DNA of 64,000 bases from Sthenelais limicola (lineage: Eukaryota > Annelida > Polychaeta > Phyllodocida > Sigalionidae), in assembly GCA_942159475.1 (NCBI GenBank), contig OW804096.1, positions 107,420,194-107,484,193 of the forward strand, given 5' to 3'. The position numbers and the translations under genes were made by a program. Below, in pieces: positions 1-11,805 of this stretch. Position 1 is the first letter of the stretch; the number at the start of each line of letters is the position of its first letter. Under the pieces are notes generated by a model. The model saw only the letters and a program-made list of their open reading frames with translations, was not told where the DNA came from and did no database searches.

Positions 1-56
1 CACTCCGCCTCAGGGGTCCTAGAGCAAGGCCTTTGCTTGCCCCAGGGTCGCAGCCT

Positions 57-414
57 TTAACCCATTCAGGGCGGGGGCAGTTTACACATATTTTGCGTGG
101 CTGACGAGGGCCCTTTTCCCCCTTATTGGGCTTCAGGACGGGTGTCTAACATGAGGATTAGGGTTTAAAAACACTTTACAAAAAATATTTTCTTCAGATA
201 ATATGCATCATATGTACATGTACAAAATATTTCTAATATGTTTGTATATGTACATGTATTTTAAATTTCAGCAAAATCCCCCTTCAGTTATCCCCCCTTC
301 AATTTATATAAAAAATGAATGCCTTGAGGCATTCACCCGCCCCCCCCCCCCCCCCCCCCCCCAGCCAACTTGCATTGAATGCCTTGAGGCATTCTCCCGC
401 CCTGAATGGGTTAA
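57..414 (-). mobile_element. piggyBac-type MITE with TTAA target duplications, copy 1
   Basis: TTAA at 57-60 and 411-414 brackets a 350-bp element. Its ends are inverted (CCCATTCAGGGCGGG at the left, CCCGCCCTGAATGGG at the right). It is the same family as the copy at 8001-8566 but in the opposite orientation: the segment with GTTTACACATATTTT is at the left here and at the right there. Two interrupted palindromes with GAATGCC/GGCATTC arms lie at 317-334 and 377-394, separated by a poly-C run at about 341-362. It has no coding capacity, so it would be mobilised in trans. TTAA duplication with CCC-starting termini is the piggyBac hallmark. Confidence 0.82.
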
Positions 415-663
415 TGGCCTAAAGAGGCCGGCAGACATGCCTGTCTGTTCCGGATTGGAAACACCCACTGAAGCATTAAAATTTTCAGTGCATGAGCTTT
501 ATTATTAAAAGCAAGACCGGTGAACAAAACAGATCTTACAGGTAAAAACCACCACCTGAAGAGTATATATATTCGCTATACCCTTCCCACTGTAGGATGA
601 ACCTACACGAGACCGCAGCCTCGGGGCATCACCGTGCAAAGCCCTTGTTACCCATGAAGCGCC

Positions 664-2642
664 TTAGAGAGACTCCGCATTCTCATCCCTAGCATCAGCT
701 TCCACTTGCGAAATGCTGTGCAGGGACAGGCCTCCGATGATAGCCTCATCGAATGCATCCAAGCGTCCTGGGACAGTGACAATGTTGTCCTCTTGTCCCA
801 GGGAATCGTAGATCGCCCCTTCCGACTCAGACTCCCGTAATAGGTCCTGTTCGGTTGAGTCTGATACTTTGTCAGACTTGTCCAACACCGCCTCTACAGT
901 GCCCGACCTGTACTTGGGTTGATCGCCCTTCCCGGAGGATGGGGGAGGCATCGGGTTATCCTGCGCCTCAGTCTTGGCTTCGACAGGTGCCCAGTCTGTT
1001 GATACGGATTCAGGCTCCTGTCGTGCCACCGTCTCCAAGCATGGAGCCGCAGTAGGTGGTACCTCTGTAGCCGCAGCCACGGAAGCTAGAGGCCTCTCTG
1101 GCTTTGGTGAACCCAAATCACACGGTGGCGGTTCAGGTTTGCTGAACAGAGCCTTACTCATGATAAAGGAAGGCCTCTTCTTGGCAGAGGAGGTATCCCC
1201 CCTTGGCCGTGCGATGGACGCGGGAGTAAGCTCAAGCTCAAGCTCTGAGTCCATAAGTTGCTCTACCCCAGATCCCTTTTCGTCCGCGGCATGATCGGCC
1301 AACAGTTGACGAGCTCGCGAGACATAAGCTCTGTCGACAGGTAGAGGGGGTGCTTGGACCACAACCTTTGGTGCCTTCATCGGGATTGTGGTGCCCGACT
1401 CCGACCAAGAGGTTGATGGTGCCGGCCTTTTCCCAGCTGCCGCTGCAGGTTGAGTACAGCAAGACTTCTGTAGGACTGTAAGGTCCCCAGATGTCCCCGG
1501 CAACACAGGAAATTCCACTTCCATGTTGGCCACGGAGGGAATTACGTACCCTTTCATCCAAGCAGGCTTGGAAGGAGGTGGTGCAGGAACGAATTCCTCA
1601 GAGGAATTCTCAGAAGACTTCTCAGAGTCAGATTTCTCCGACAGCTTGATCTTCTTCCGTTTACCCTTCGCGCCGCGTTTGGGCTTCTTCGGCAAGTCTT
1701 TCTCCAAAGGTTAGACAGACGTGAACTTTTGTTCAGTTGTGTTGCGAATCACAGCTGCGGAGGTTGTGGCTGGCATATGCAATGTGCTCTTGTACCCCCA
1801 TTGAGGCACAAAGGTCATACCGTTCTTCGCAAGAGCAGGCATTATGCCCGCACGAGAAAGTTTGTGCGGGGCCTGAGAGCCATGGGCTATCAAATCGGTG
1901 TGACGATCCGCAGCGATTGGGTAGGGGGATGATCATGGTATATCGGTAAAGCCGGTGTGGGAGTTGGTGGTCGTGGTCGGGGGTAGGAATAAACCCGAGA
2001 TGTTGTGGTTGTTATTTTATTTAACACAAGCTTTCGCCCTGTGGTTTGGGCTACACAACTTTACCGGACATACCCAAGTAGGGGTGACCAGTGTGTGCAC
2101 TTGGCACAGATGCCTCGTGAAGAGTAGCCTTGACTTGAAAGTCTGTGGCGTACCCACCAAAAATTCCATCCTGCAGAGCAGAAACGGGCAACGACAGCCC
2201 TCCTCGTACAGAAGCATTGCCATCTGTAGCTTGCGGTCAGTCTCATAGGAATACTGTAGTTCAGAGTCTTCCGTGGGTCTGTGCATTGCACAAAGAGTTC
2301 CTTGTACTCTTTCAACGAAACAACCTTGCCAAACTGGTCTTGGCAGTTGTAGAAGCGATCAATCTCCGGTGGATCTTGAGAGGCTTCTTTACGCTCAAGC
2401 TCCTTGCACGGGTGGAGAGGCAGAACGGGTTTCTTATCCTCCCCCTACTTGAGCTTTTTCGGGGCTGCGTTGAGCGCTTTGTGTTGGCGGTATTTGCCGC
2501 CAGCCACAATGGGGTCCTTATGGGTCGATGCGGGTTCAACGTCCATGTCAGAATGACTAGACGGTCCGTCAATCTCATGGTTGAGCTGACAGGCGCGCTC
2601 ATGACGTAAGCTATATGCTTTTGCCGTGAGGGTGTGAAACAT
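664..2642 (-). pseudogene. Broken ORF of unrecognised (probably mobile-element) protein
   Basis: Minus-strand coding-like sequence runs from an ATG at 2642 to a stop at 664 but is interrupted: an in-frame TAG near 2445, a frame change near 2280, a stop near 2017, and an in-frame TAA at 1711-1713. The longest open part (1707-664) starts right after that TAA and has no ATG at its head (first codon TTG), so it is not an independent gene. The upstream part has Cys/His pairs (CPFLLC, RHLCQVH, CPVKLC) that could be degenerate zinc fingers. The 347-residue part is Lys/Ser/Glu-rich at the start and otherwise low-complexity and acidic. I do not recognise the family. ORF1 of a retroelement or a multicopy zinc-finger gene are both possible. 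Confidence 0.4.
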
Positions 2643-2699
2643 ATAATGCCTCCCAAATTGAGAGGGAGGTCATCTATATTTATTGTGTACACTAGTTTA

Positions 2700-3319
2700 T
2701 TGTGTAAATATAAGCCAATAATTCAATTATATACCACTTAAACGCTTTTACGATAATATTTGAAGTCCTACATGTCTAAGTTAAACCCTCCAGCTCAGGT
2801 CCCAGAGGAAGACCACCGTTATGGTCATCGGGGAGCACTCTTTGAAATGTTTAATATTACCCTGATGTACCTAGCTCGAACACATGAATAAAATTGAATT
2901 TTTAAAAAAACCGACTCCACCTTCAACCTAGGTCAGGTTGATTCGGCATGTGGCATTGAGGGGGTTGGGGCGCCTACTTTACTCAGCTGGCCCCTAGGGC
3001 ATCCTTGGACAAGCTGAAAACGCTGCCAGTCACCACCCGCTCTTCCTTCCCACCTGCCACTCAAGTCCAGGCACACCTATACCCGACTTGTTGGCCCGTT
3101 GGCTGCTGTTTCAGTTTGGGTGGTAGGCCTACATTGGGCAATATCAGAGACTCTCCATTTACCTTGATTAACTCCCAGGTAATATGCTCCCCATTCGAAC
3201 CGGGTCCGTATGACAATGGACCAGATAGAGGGAAGGGGGCACCCCTACCTCGGCCAGAAAACACTGATGATGATCAGTCATTGACAGTCAAGTACCGTAA
3301 GTGCTACTAAAATCCTATC
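2700..3319. other. No gene recognised
   Basis: AT-rich to about 2.95 kb, then of mixed composition. An open frame at 3005-3310 on the plus strand has no recognisable domain and I do not regard it as a gene. Four T residues on the minus strand (3309-3312) form the terminator of the adjacent tRNA. Confidence 0.5.
3308..3312 (-). terminator. RNA polymerase III terminator of the tRNA
   Basis: A run of four T on the minus strand begins 7 nt after the tRNA 3' end. This is the minimal Pol III stop signal. Confidence 0.65.
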
Positions 3320-3392
3320 CACCTCCGGTGGGACTCGAACCCACAACCTCTGGATTAGAAGTCCAGCGCGCTATCCATTGCGCCACAGAGGC
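3320..3392 (-). tRNA. tRNA-Arg (anticodon UCU), intronless
   Basis: The 73-nt minus-strand sequence folds as a full cloverleaf. The acceptor stem is GCCTCTG paired with CGGAGGT (one T-G pair inside and a G-T pair at the end). The A box is TGGCGCAATGG. The anticodon arm is CTGGA-CTTCTAA-TCCAG, a 7-nt loop with anticodon TCT. The T arm is GTGGG-TTCGAGT-CCCAC. CCA is not encoded, as expected for a nuclear gene. A TTTT terminator follows 7 nt downstream. Arg-UCU genes often carry an intron after the anticodon; this one has none. No decay is visible, so it is probably functional. Confidence 0.95.
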
Positions 3393-3399
3393 TTGACTT

Positions 3400-4780
3400 C
3401 TACCCCATTATATTACCAAATTGTCATTTGCCATGTGTCACAACTAAATGGATTTTGAGATTCCAATCTATTTTAAAAGATGGAATTGAATTAACAGATT
3501 GATTGATATACTAATTATGGATACATCTCCGTTCATCAAAGACAGCAATAGTAGCCCACATAGGTAGCGTTATTGGTTCTATGAGAATCAGTCTCCCTTC
3601 CTCGTCTTTTTTTAAAAGATTTTTTGACTGGGTGGGTACACAGGTCCTCTTTTCCAGGTTGTTCACCTGCCCCAGTGTAGCAGTTACAAAAAGGTTTCTG
3701 ATATATAATATATACATGTATTAATATATTATAGTATACATGTTCTCTTCATTATATAGGGGCCTAGGTGTGTGGTTATTGTAAAGGGACAGTTTCAAGA
3801 GTAAAGAAAATGGTCAGCTATACAAAGAAATACTTTGTGTAAAATAAGAACATTTTAAAACAGTGTGAAGGCTGCAAAAGACCAACTGCTTGAAATCCGT
3901 CTAAGGTTAAATTGAAATTGCTTGAAATAACTAGTCGTTCTGTACTGCCCATAGCATGCATTGCTACATGTCAATGAGGCTTGGTCTGGCCCGCCCGACT
4001 GTCGTGCCACCTGCAATGAAACAGTATATAAGTACTTGATGTGCTGGTGTCAGTAGGATAACATGTTGGGCCTAGTGGATTATCTAATGGAATCCCTATC
4101 ATGGAATGTTGGCAAAACTAATAGGCTTATATTTGACCAATACGGTCTACAACAAATTAGAAGCGAATGAAGCAAGTGGAATTCACTAGCAAAGGAGTGA
4201 AAGTTGAATGGTTGGAAGGGATTATTTAGCTCATTGTAGTGAATCTACTAGTTTATAGTTGATACAGGAAGTTTTGATCAAGCCAGATATTGTTTTCTTT
4301 TATATTTTGGGTAAATTCTTTGAAAATATCAATATAGTGTTGGTCCGCTTCCAGCTTATTCCAGTAGAGGGGAATCTTATAATACACGTGCAGTGATTGA
4401 CAAATTATCTCAAGTCTGGGTATGGGAAATCTGAAACCTATTTTACCATGTTGAAACTGGCACGTTTGTAGAGCTCTCAAAACCATGCAGGTACTCAGGC
4501 AATATTTGTTATCTATTAGCTTGTTGCAGGATATGTGACCTCTGTCTTAAGGGGAGCAGGCAGAACTGGTTATGAAAGTGATCCACATCTTGGTATCGAG
4601 TTGATTTTGTAATAGTTATTAGTGCTTTGTTTTGGAAAGTTTGAAAGAATTTAAGATTTGATGGTGGGATTTTGCACTACTAACTTGGCTTGAAAACCAG
4701 ATGAACTTGATGGTCGCTTATTGCGTGGAGGAACGAGGGATTCATGGGTTTTGGAATGTCTATTTTTGGAATGTCTTATT
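3400..4780. other. Intergenic, nothing recognised
   Basis: AT-rich sequence with no credible exon or RNA gene. A 77-codon minus-strand open frame at 4253-4486 matches nothing I know. Confidence 0.4.
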
Positions 4781-4783
4781 TTT

Positions 4784-4960
4784 AGCCCAACGTTTCGGAT
4801 AACTTAGTATCCTTCTTCAGGTGTGCCGTATGTACATACAATAATGCTTTATTCGGAGGGAATCAGTCCTTATATAGGGTCATATTACTAGCAATGCATT
4901 GTGGGATACCCATATGGATAGACAAAGTTAGCATAGATACGATTGTCTCAGAATATTAGT
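4784..4960 (-). mobile_element. Penelope-like element terminal fragment with hammerhead-like core
   Basis: On the minus strand, 4820-4792 reads CTGAAGA, a hairpin with GGATA/TATCC arms, then GAAAC. This is the conserved CUGANGA / stem II / GAAA core of hammerhead ribozymes. It is followed by GTTGGGC, and just upstream lies AATAAAGCATTATTG. That combination is typical of the terminal repeats of Penelope-like retroelements, in which hammerhead motifs are known. No GIY-YIG or RT coding region is visible next to it, so this is a fragment. Stems I and III were not established by eye. The outer limits are approximate. Confidence 0.5.
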
Positions 4961-6000
4961 CCGTATAAAAGTTATTCATAAGCAAGAAATATCATAGTGG
5001 TGTTCGATGATAGACATATAAATATTATTTTCCAGTTTTTCACATATTCTCACATTTTCTAATTATAACCAGTGTTATGTTTTCAACGATTTAAAAAGAA
5101 TTAAGAATTTAGAATTTAAGATTTGTGTTTGGTGCTGAGTCGTGAAATATATAAGATTGGTCTATAACTGGTAGTATTATTGATTTGTAGACCTGGGAAC
5201 TTAAATACCTGTTCAATCTGCTTCTAAGGTGTCTGAACAGCCAAATCTTGTGTGAGACCTTCCTCTTACTGGAGCTAATTTAAGGCGTTTGCTAAATGTT
5301 TGGTAGAGTAAATACAGTTCGAGGACTGGTATGGGGATGCTAGTGTTTCTTGCAGATGACTGAATATGGACAATCCAGTGTTAAAGCGTTCAATATGGAA
5401 ACAGGCAACAACAATATAATAACATTAAAACTCTAATAACTGAATCCGGTCTTGAAAAGCAAATCAAATGCTATCAAATCAAATCCCATCAACCCAATGC
5501 CTGGCCACTGTGTACGCATGAAGGTCACTTGAATGGGTTGTATGTACAGCTGATCAAATGCCAGACTAGCATAGGCTCGCCCAGTGAGAAGGTAATGGTC
5601 TGTAGTAGATCTATGTGGTTGAAGTGAAGTCCAGCCGGATACTCCAGGGGTCCTCCAACCATTTTCCTGAGGGTTTTTATATCTCAGACCTGGTTACACT
5701 TCTCATTGGTGCCCCCTGCTGGTCCTGCCTTCGTTCGGGTTTATTGCATGTAGAAATGCTAAGAAAATATGGCAGCAATGTTTACACATACCCAAAAATT
5801 AATCATAGACATGTATTACACAGAGAAACCTAAACAAGTCATTTGACTCTGAATGCAAGTCCAGCGCTTTCTAAAACTCTTTCATACCTTTTTCTGACTC
5901 TAAATCGTAGTCAGTTTGACTCGTTATTTAGGTGCATCATTTGTCACTCTGGTGACTATGATAAGCCTGTACGTTCAGGGATTGTCTCCAAAGGGGAGTC
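4961..6000. other. Intergenic, nothing recognised
   Basis: AT-rich DNA with scattered short duplications. The plus-strand open frame at 5615-5833 has no recognised domain. Confidence 0.4.
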
Positions 6001-6009
6001 AGCGCCCTG

Positions 6010-6024
6010 ATTTTCGCGCCAAAT
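6010..6024. promoter_or_regulatory. E2F-type site
   Basis: TTTTCGCGCCAAA at 6011-6023 is an almost ideal E2F recognition sequence. It lies in a slightly CpG-richer patch (5.99-6.14 kb). No gene start is firmly linked to it, so its role is unknown. Confidence 0.35.
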
Positions 6025-6781
6025 AAGTAACAACAAAGAACCACCCACATAGGGAAGACAAAGCACTTCATTTGGATTGCCATTTCCGCTCGGATTTGTT
6101 TCCATCTTACTCGGCCATCTCGCCCATCTCCCACGTTTCTTGGATATTTTCTATGATGACGGAATAAATGTCTAATTTTATGATATTATTTTATTAATAG
6201 ACTATATAGAGAGCATGTCTAATGTCTGACCAAATATGACACAACATTACTTCCAGTCAAATTGCAACAGAAAACGCAGAAACACAGAATTGAATATCTA
6301 TAAAACGGAGGTGCTAACCCTACTAATTAAAAAACTAACCCAGCCCTACTAATCCTTAAAACAGGTCTAAGTGTACGGCCCACATTATCATTGAGACTGG
6401 ATAATTCCATTGTATAGCATCTCCTAGTATCTTTCGTTAACATCAGTTATAATCCCTTCTGGGAAATTAACTATGTTGATAGAAAAGCGCACTGCCTTCG
6501 ATGCATGTTAGACGTCCAAGGACCATCGGAAATGCTTCGATATACTTTTCTCTTTACCTGCCCATTGAAGACCCCCTTCTACCATTTTCGCTAAGTCCGC
6601 ACCCCCCCCCCCCCCCTCCAACGGACCCTATTGTTGTACCTCATTTTTTGTCTAAAATCTAAATCTAAGTTTTTACCTTGTTAAGAGAAGTGATAAGGCT
6701 AGAATTGGTGTCCCGCCGTCACAACGCTGCCTAAGTGAGTGCGCGGGGAGGCAAGAGCGGAATGACCTAGATAAAAGTATG

Positions 6782-6793
6782 ATGGCTGCCGTG
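6782..6793 (+). other. Possible first coding exon (very short), weak
   Basis: ATG GCT GCC GTG is followed at once by a strong donor sequence, GTGAGT, in a locally GC-richer patch at 6.70-6.83 kb. This looks like the first coding exon of a plus-strand gene. No following exon could be assigned. The M16 peptidase exons at 20.9-23.2 kb are the only downstream candidates, and the link is speculative. Confidence 0.15.
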
Positions 6794-7357
6794 GTGAGTG
6801 CAACCACGGAGCATCGTTTGCCTTGTTTAATTGTCAACTTTAATTATTTTAGTTACGTAACTTTTTAGGTAATGTGACAGGGCACTGTTGCCACTATATT
6901 TCAATTAATGCTAATCATTATTTTTTTTAAACTGCGTAATCATTACATAAGGTTACGTGGTACTGTGACCATATTAATCTCAAAGTCTATATCTCTACTG
7001 TTAAACTTTTATTGTGTAACTATTATATATTAATATACACGCATTGCTCTGAAAACAAATCTAAAGTGACTTACGCACAGTGCACATTTCACTAGTGATT
7101 TACATGGGGTTGTCATGGCAACCAATCTGGTGGGTTTTTTTACTAAGTTATGACTTGATTTTTTTCTATTTTCATGATTGAAAGCATGTATAATAAATCT
7201 GTAAAGAAACTTGTTGGTTTCAGTTGCTTAGAATATTGCACTCGTTGCTATACAATATTCACGCTCATTCAACCAACTTGCATGTTAGTTAAAGCTGCTC
7301 TCCCAGCGATTTCCTATACAAATCTCAAATTTCACTTATTTAGATCTCAAATACCCT

Positions 7358-8883
7358 ACCCAACCTTGTCCCAAGTGTTTGGGTCTCTTTCTTAATGTTT
7401 AAGAATGATATTTGAGTATTTGAGTATTGGTGACCACCAGTAGATTTAAATATACTTGCCACCATTTCTAAAACCCTGTCCTGCCCTCTATAGTCATAGC
7501 CCCACATAACATGTGACCTGCCTCGGCCAATAAGATCAGAGGATACAGGAGCCTGTTTACCCATTTACAGGCTACAGGCCACACTGCCCTGCCACCTATT
7601 GTTAACTAGTGGCAATTCCAAAACCAAATAATAGCTTGGCTTTTACTTGACCACGATCTGGTCAGTTCTTAAATCACTGAATTTAGATATCTATTGAACT
7701 TTCCATTAAGTAAGAGATCGATAATAGTGTGTTTGGGAACTAATCTCAATGTAATTTCGAAAGAACCATCCAATATTAATACTAGGGAAGGCAACTTTGA
7801 CCTGTATTCAATATTGTGCAACTCAATTTTAATATTCCCATGGGTGTAACTAGCAAATATTGCCCCCTTTTCATATTTCTCTATTATATGTTATGTAACA
7901 CCCCAGCCTTATCTCTATTGTTGTATAATTCATAACTATTACGTTACAACACCGTTTATTAATATAATATAACTCCTAGGCGGAGCGAATTAGTAATTAA
8001 CCCATTGAGGGCGGACTGATGCCTCAAGGCATCAACATCAAAATGGCTTAGTGGACGGGCTGATGCCTCAAGGCATCACACATAATTTGGCCCAGGGGAC
8101 GGGGTGATGCCTCAAGGCATCAATTTTTTATATAAATTGAAGGGGGCATAACTTAATAAAAAATGAACGGATTTTGATGAAATTTGAAATATATGTATAC
8201 AAACACATTAGAAATATTTTTATAGGTGTGTTGTCATGGAGACAATAATGATGACGTCATAACTAACATATGTAAATGATGGAAAGTGAATTTGGAGCAA
8301 GGTTGCCCCCATATTGCACCCAATTGAGACCCATTATTTTAATTATTGAAGACCAAATTCTAGAAATTATGAAAAAATATGATCAATAACTGTTTACACC
8401 TATTAAACGATGTACATATGACACATATTATTTGAAGAAAATATTCCTAAAGTGTTTTTAAACCCTAAACCTCATGTTAAACACCCGTCCTGAAGCCCAA
8501 AAAGGGGGAAAAGGGCCCCCGTCCACCAGGCAAAAATATGTGTAAACTGCCCCCACCCTGAATGGGTTAATGGGGGATAATATCTTATACCTCATTGTGT
8601 CCACCCCTAAAATTTAACTTTGTACCGAGGTCCTAATGTCTGGGCGCTGCCCCATTAATGATTTATAATGTATTTCTATTGGTCGCCCTGCACCTGCCAA
8701 TTAGCTTTAAGGGATTACCTTATGGTAATTCGCTCAACTATATAACAGGTGTATCACGCATCTTCTAGTTAGTTGTCATACCTATTACATCAAGGTATTT
8801 ACCATCATATTTCATGGCAATAAACATCACTTCATATTCTACAAGTTCTTCACTCCTTTGTTACAACCATTATAACGCTATAT
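7358..8883 (+). repeat. LTR-like dispersed repeat, copy A (interrupted by a MITE)
   Basis: This segment is almost identical to 17469-18422. With the MITE at 8001-8570 removed, it is 956 bp against 954 bp. Near its 3' side are a TATATAA box (about 8740) and CAATAAACA (about 8818), the promoter then polyA-signal order expected of an LTR. TGT near the left end and TTACA near the right end are consistent with this. No internal retroelement sequence is attached, so a solo LTR is the best guess; a non-autonomous element is the alternative. The TIR element at 8884 starts exactly where the copies diverge. Confidence 0.6.
7997..8570 (+). mobile_element. piggyBac-type MITE with TTAA target duplications, copy 2
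   Basis: A 566-bp element (8001-8566) lies between TTAA 7997-8000 and TTAA 8567-8570. Its ends are CCCATTGAGGGCGG and, inverted, CCCATTCAGGGTGG. Near the left end are three tandem 44-bp units, each starting with an interrupted palindrome TGATGCCT-CA-AGGCATCA (8017, 8061, 8105). A CRE-like TGACGTCA lies near 8252. There is no ORF. The repeat copy at 17.5 kb has a single TTAA at the same point (about 18107), giving the pre-insertion site. Confidence 0.9.
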
Positions 8884-9288
8884 GGCCAATTCCACCAATT
8901 TGACAACATTGGGCCCCCAACCATGGAAAGTGATAAAATGGGCTTAAAACAAATTAATTACCATTAATTTGATATTTATTTTTGATTGGATGGTTCTACC
9001 AACCTGTGGAACCACATTTTTGGCATTTTTAGCCCAATTTTTTTTTTATTATTATTTCAAAATCCCATTCTGGGGGCAAAAATTGTTTTTTTAAACTGCC
9101 ATTAGTCGGTGCAATTGCTAAATTTCTAAATAATCTTCAAAATTGAACATTTTTTTTTATATGTTGTGATAGTAGGTTACATGAACATGATCTGTGTAAA
9201 ATAAATTGCAAAAAAGTTGTTTTTGGCCAAAAGCCAAAGAATTTGTTTGTGTGGGTACCCCCATGTCGTCTTCGTCACGCTGTGTGCC

Positions 9289-11805
9289 TACCCAGGTAAC
9301 AATTCACGTTAAAATAACGTTGGTTAACGTTAATGGAAGGTTAATTTAGCAACGTTAACATGGTGATGTGAATTTAACATTAATTTCACGTGAATTTAGT
9401 TCACGTTACTATTTTAGCGTTAAGCAAACATTAACTTTACATGAATTTTCTTGATGTTAACTTATCAACGTTAATTTGATGGTGACTTTACATCAATACT
9501 TTAACATCAATATACTTGCATATTATCAACATTAACTTTGCGTTCATTAATTGATGTTAACTTATTAACATTAACTTACTGGTCAAGTTAACGTTTACAT
9601 TTCAACATCAAATTATTAACGTTACTTTATTGGTAACCTAACATTAATACCCCAACATGAATATTTATTTTTTTATTACAAATATGGCCGTACAATTATA
9701 AATGTTTAACAAAAAACGCCTGTCTACCATGTGGATGTTTTCTTGCGTCGCCTCTAATCTTCAATCATCCAATCATTAAAAATTAGCAATCTTTAGAATT
9801 TCAATTAATTTACATTACATGAATAATTAATGTCAATAATTACAGCCTTTACATATTATTCAACTACATCTCCGTCAGTCAGTAGTTAGCTAACAATACA
9901 TTTCAATACAATTGCAACAATATCATCAGTCTTCTACATTCGAATCCAAATGCTACAATTCCATATTCTATGTTATACGCACACAATCGCCTAGCCCTGA
10001 TGAGGACTTTATGATAAAAATAAGGGACAGTTGATAACTACAGACATCGTAGTAGCTAGAAATCCATTGATTCAGTGATTCTTAACCATTACCAGTCTTT
10101 CAACTGTTTGCCAAAACATACCATATCGTCATATATACCCCAGGCCACCTGTTGGCGTCCCTGTGGTTTCAGTTTGCCTCCACCCCGTCCACTGCCCAAA
10201 CACAGGCAGACCACTTTCTTTGGGCAGACCAACAAGACCAGTTCAGTCTCATTGGGCGGACACAGGGGCAGACAACCTTTTTACTTGCTGCTCATATGAA
10301 CATCATTATCCCAGTGATGGTAAGTATGTAAAGGTATTTCAATCTCTCTTTCTGTGTCACACTTCCTCTCTTCCTTTTCTTTCATTTATTCATTCTTTCT
10401 TTCTTTCATTCATTCTTTTTGTCTTTAGTTCAGTCTCTCCCTCTTTCTCTCTTCCCGACCTCTTTCTTTCTCTCTTTCTGTCCTCTTTTCATCCTCCCTG
10501 TGTCTCTCAGTAATTTTATTACTTTATTTAACCTTGTTCAAGATTTAATGGGAGTATTATAAAGGCCGCTATAGCTGCTAGCATTGATTAAATTGTCTGC
10601 ATAACTGACTCAATAATTATTCGATTTCTTGGTTTCCTATGGCCTCAGTCCGCCATAAAGGAACCCTATGATTTTGCCACGTTCAACTTGTACCCCTGAC
10701 CTCTAAACCCTTTGTTTTATTTTCTTAGTACAGAAAACGGTTATGGTTGAGGATGCTACAGGCGGGAATTACAGGAAGTTATATTGATTACATGTAAGGC
10801 ACAAGGCCAAGCTATCTGATTGTAGAACCCACAATAGTCCAGGGGCGGCCGTTGGCGGCCCTCAGTAAGCCCTTAAATAAACATTCATATGCTCACAGAC
10901 CAGCTAGCTCAGCAAGCTTCCATTGGTCGATTTATAAAATACATGTATTGCATATATCATATATACAGAAACATGTGGGGAAATAAAGAGTAAATGCAGA
11001 AAAATATCTAGGAATTAATTAAATAGTCTAAGGGTCAATATAAGGAGAATATACTTATTGAAATGTAACAACTGTTGATGCATTGTACTGACTACAGCTG
11101 TATTTTATTCTTTACAGAAGCTGGTGTGCAGTCTAGAAGACGGAGATCCCTTCAAATACAGGGAATGCCATAGGATACCTTTCACTTCTGACTGCAAACG
11201 TCCATAAAACTCCCTTTAGGACGGCCAGTTGGCCCAGTTCCTGGCCAGGAAAGCCAGGAGGAAACATACTGATTTGACATAGTGATCTTATACCTGATCT
11301 GATAGGCTCTGAGTCTACGACTGCATGAACAAGTCCACAAAAAAATGATGAAATGATGATTTTCTGAGGGTAAATAAAAAAGTGGTGAACCAAACTGACC
11401 AAACTCTATGAACTGTATATTAATGTTAATAAAATGAATGAAATCAACACCCCAATTAACGTTAATTTTATTGCCCAAATAGAGGTTAATAATAACGTAA
11501 ATCCTAGGCTAATATTAATGTTAAGATCCACGTTAATATAGACATCAAGATTGCGTAAAAATGGTGTTAAGATTCACCTTAATATTGACATCAATATTGC
11601 GCAAAATTGGCGTTTAGATTTACGTTAGTATTGACGTTAAGATTGCACAAAAAAGATGGTATGATTGATGTTAAGATTGACGTTAATATTGCGCAAAGTT
11701 GAGTCCACACATTCACGTGAAGATTAACGTTAACCATTAACGTATAGTTGCTCTAAAATGTAGGTTAAATAGCCGTTAAGGTAACGTCAATTAGTTACCT
11801 GGGTA
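9289..11805 (+). mobile_element. Nested TA-flanked element rich in AACGTTAA words
   Basis: Ends are CCCAGGTAAC (9291-9300) and GTTACCTGGG (11794-11803), flanked by TA on both sides. It sits inside the 4-bp-TSD transposon. About 360 bp at each end is packed with short degenerate words of the form TTAACGTTAA, TTAACATTAA and CACGTTAA in both orientations. The middle (9.66-11.41 kb) is different and includes a CTTT-rich stretch (10.34-10.51 kb). No open frame in it resembles a transposase. It looks like a non-autonomous element of TA-inserting type (Tc1/mariner-like or another class). Confidence 0.65.
10340..10510 (+). repeat. CTTT/TTCT-rich low-complexity tract
   Basis: Pyrimidine-rich run of TTTC, CATT and CTCT words. 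The open frames across it are composition artefacts. Confidence 0.7.

Noticed and set aside
5937..6134. Minus-strand frame near the E2F site as a gene start
   Set aside because: No ATG with good context, no domain and no following exon could be found.
10163..10513. 116-codon plus-strand frame with Ser/Phe/Leu-rich end
   Set aside because: Generated by the CTTT-rich low-complexity tract inside the nested element.
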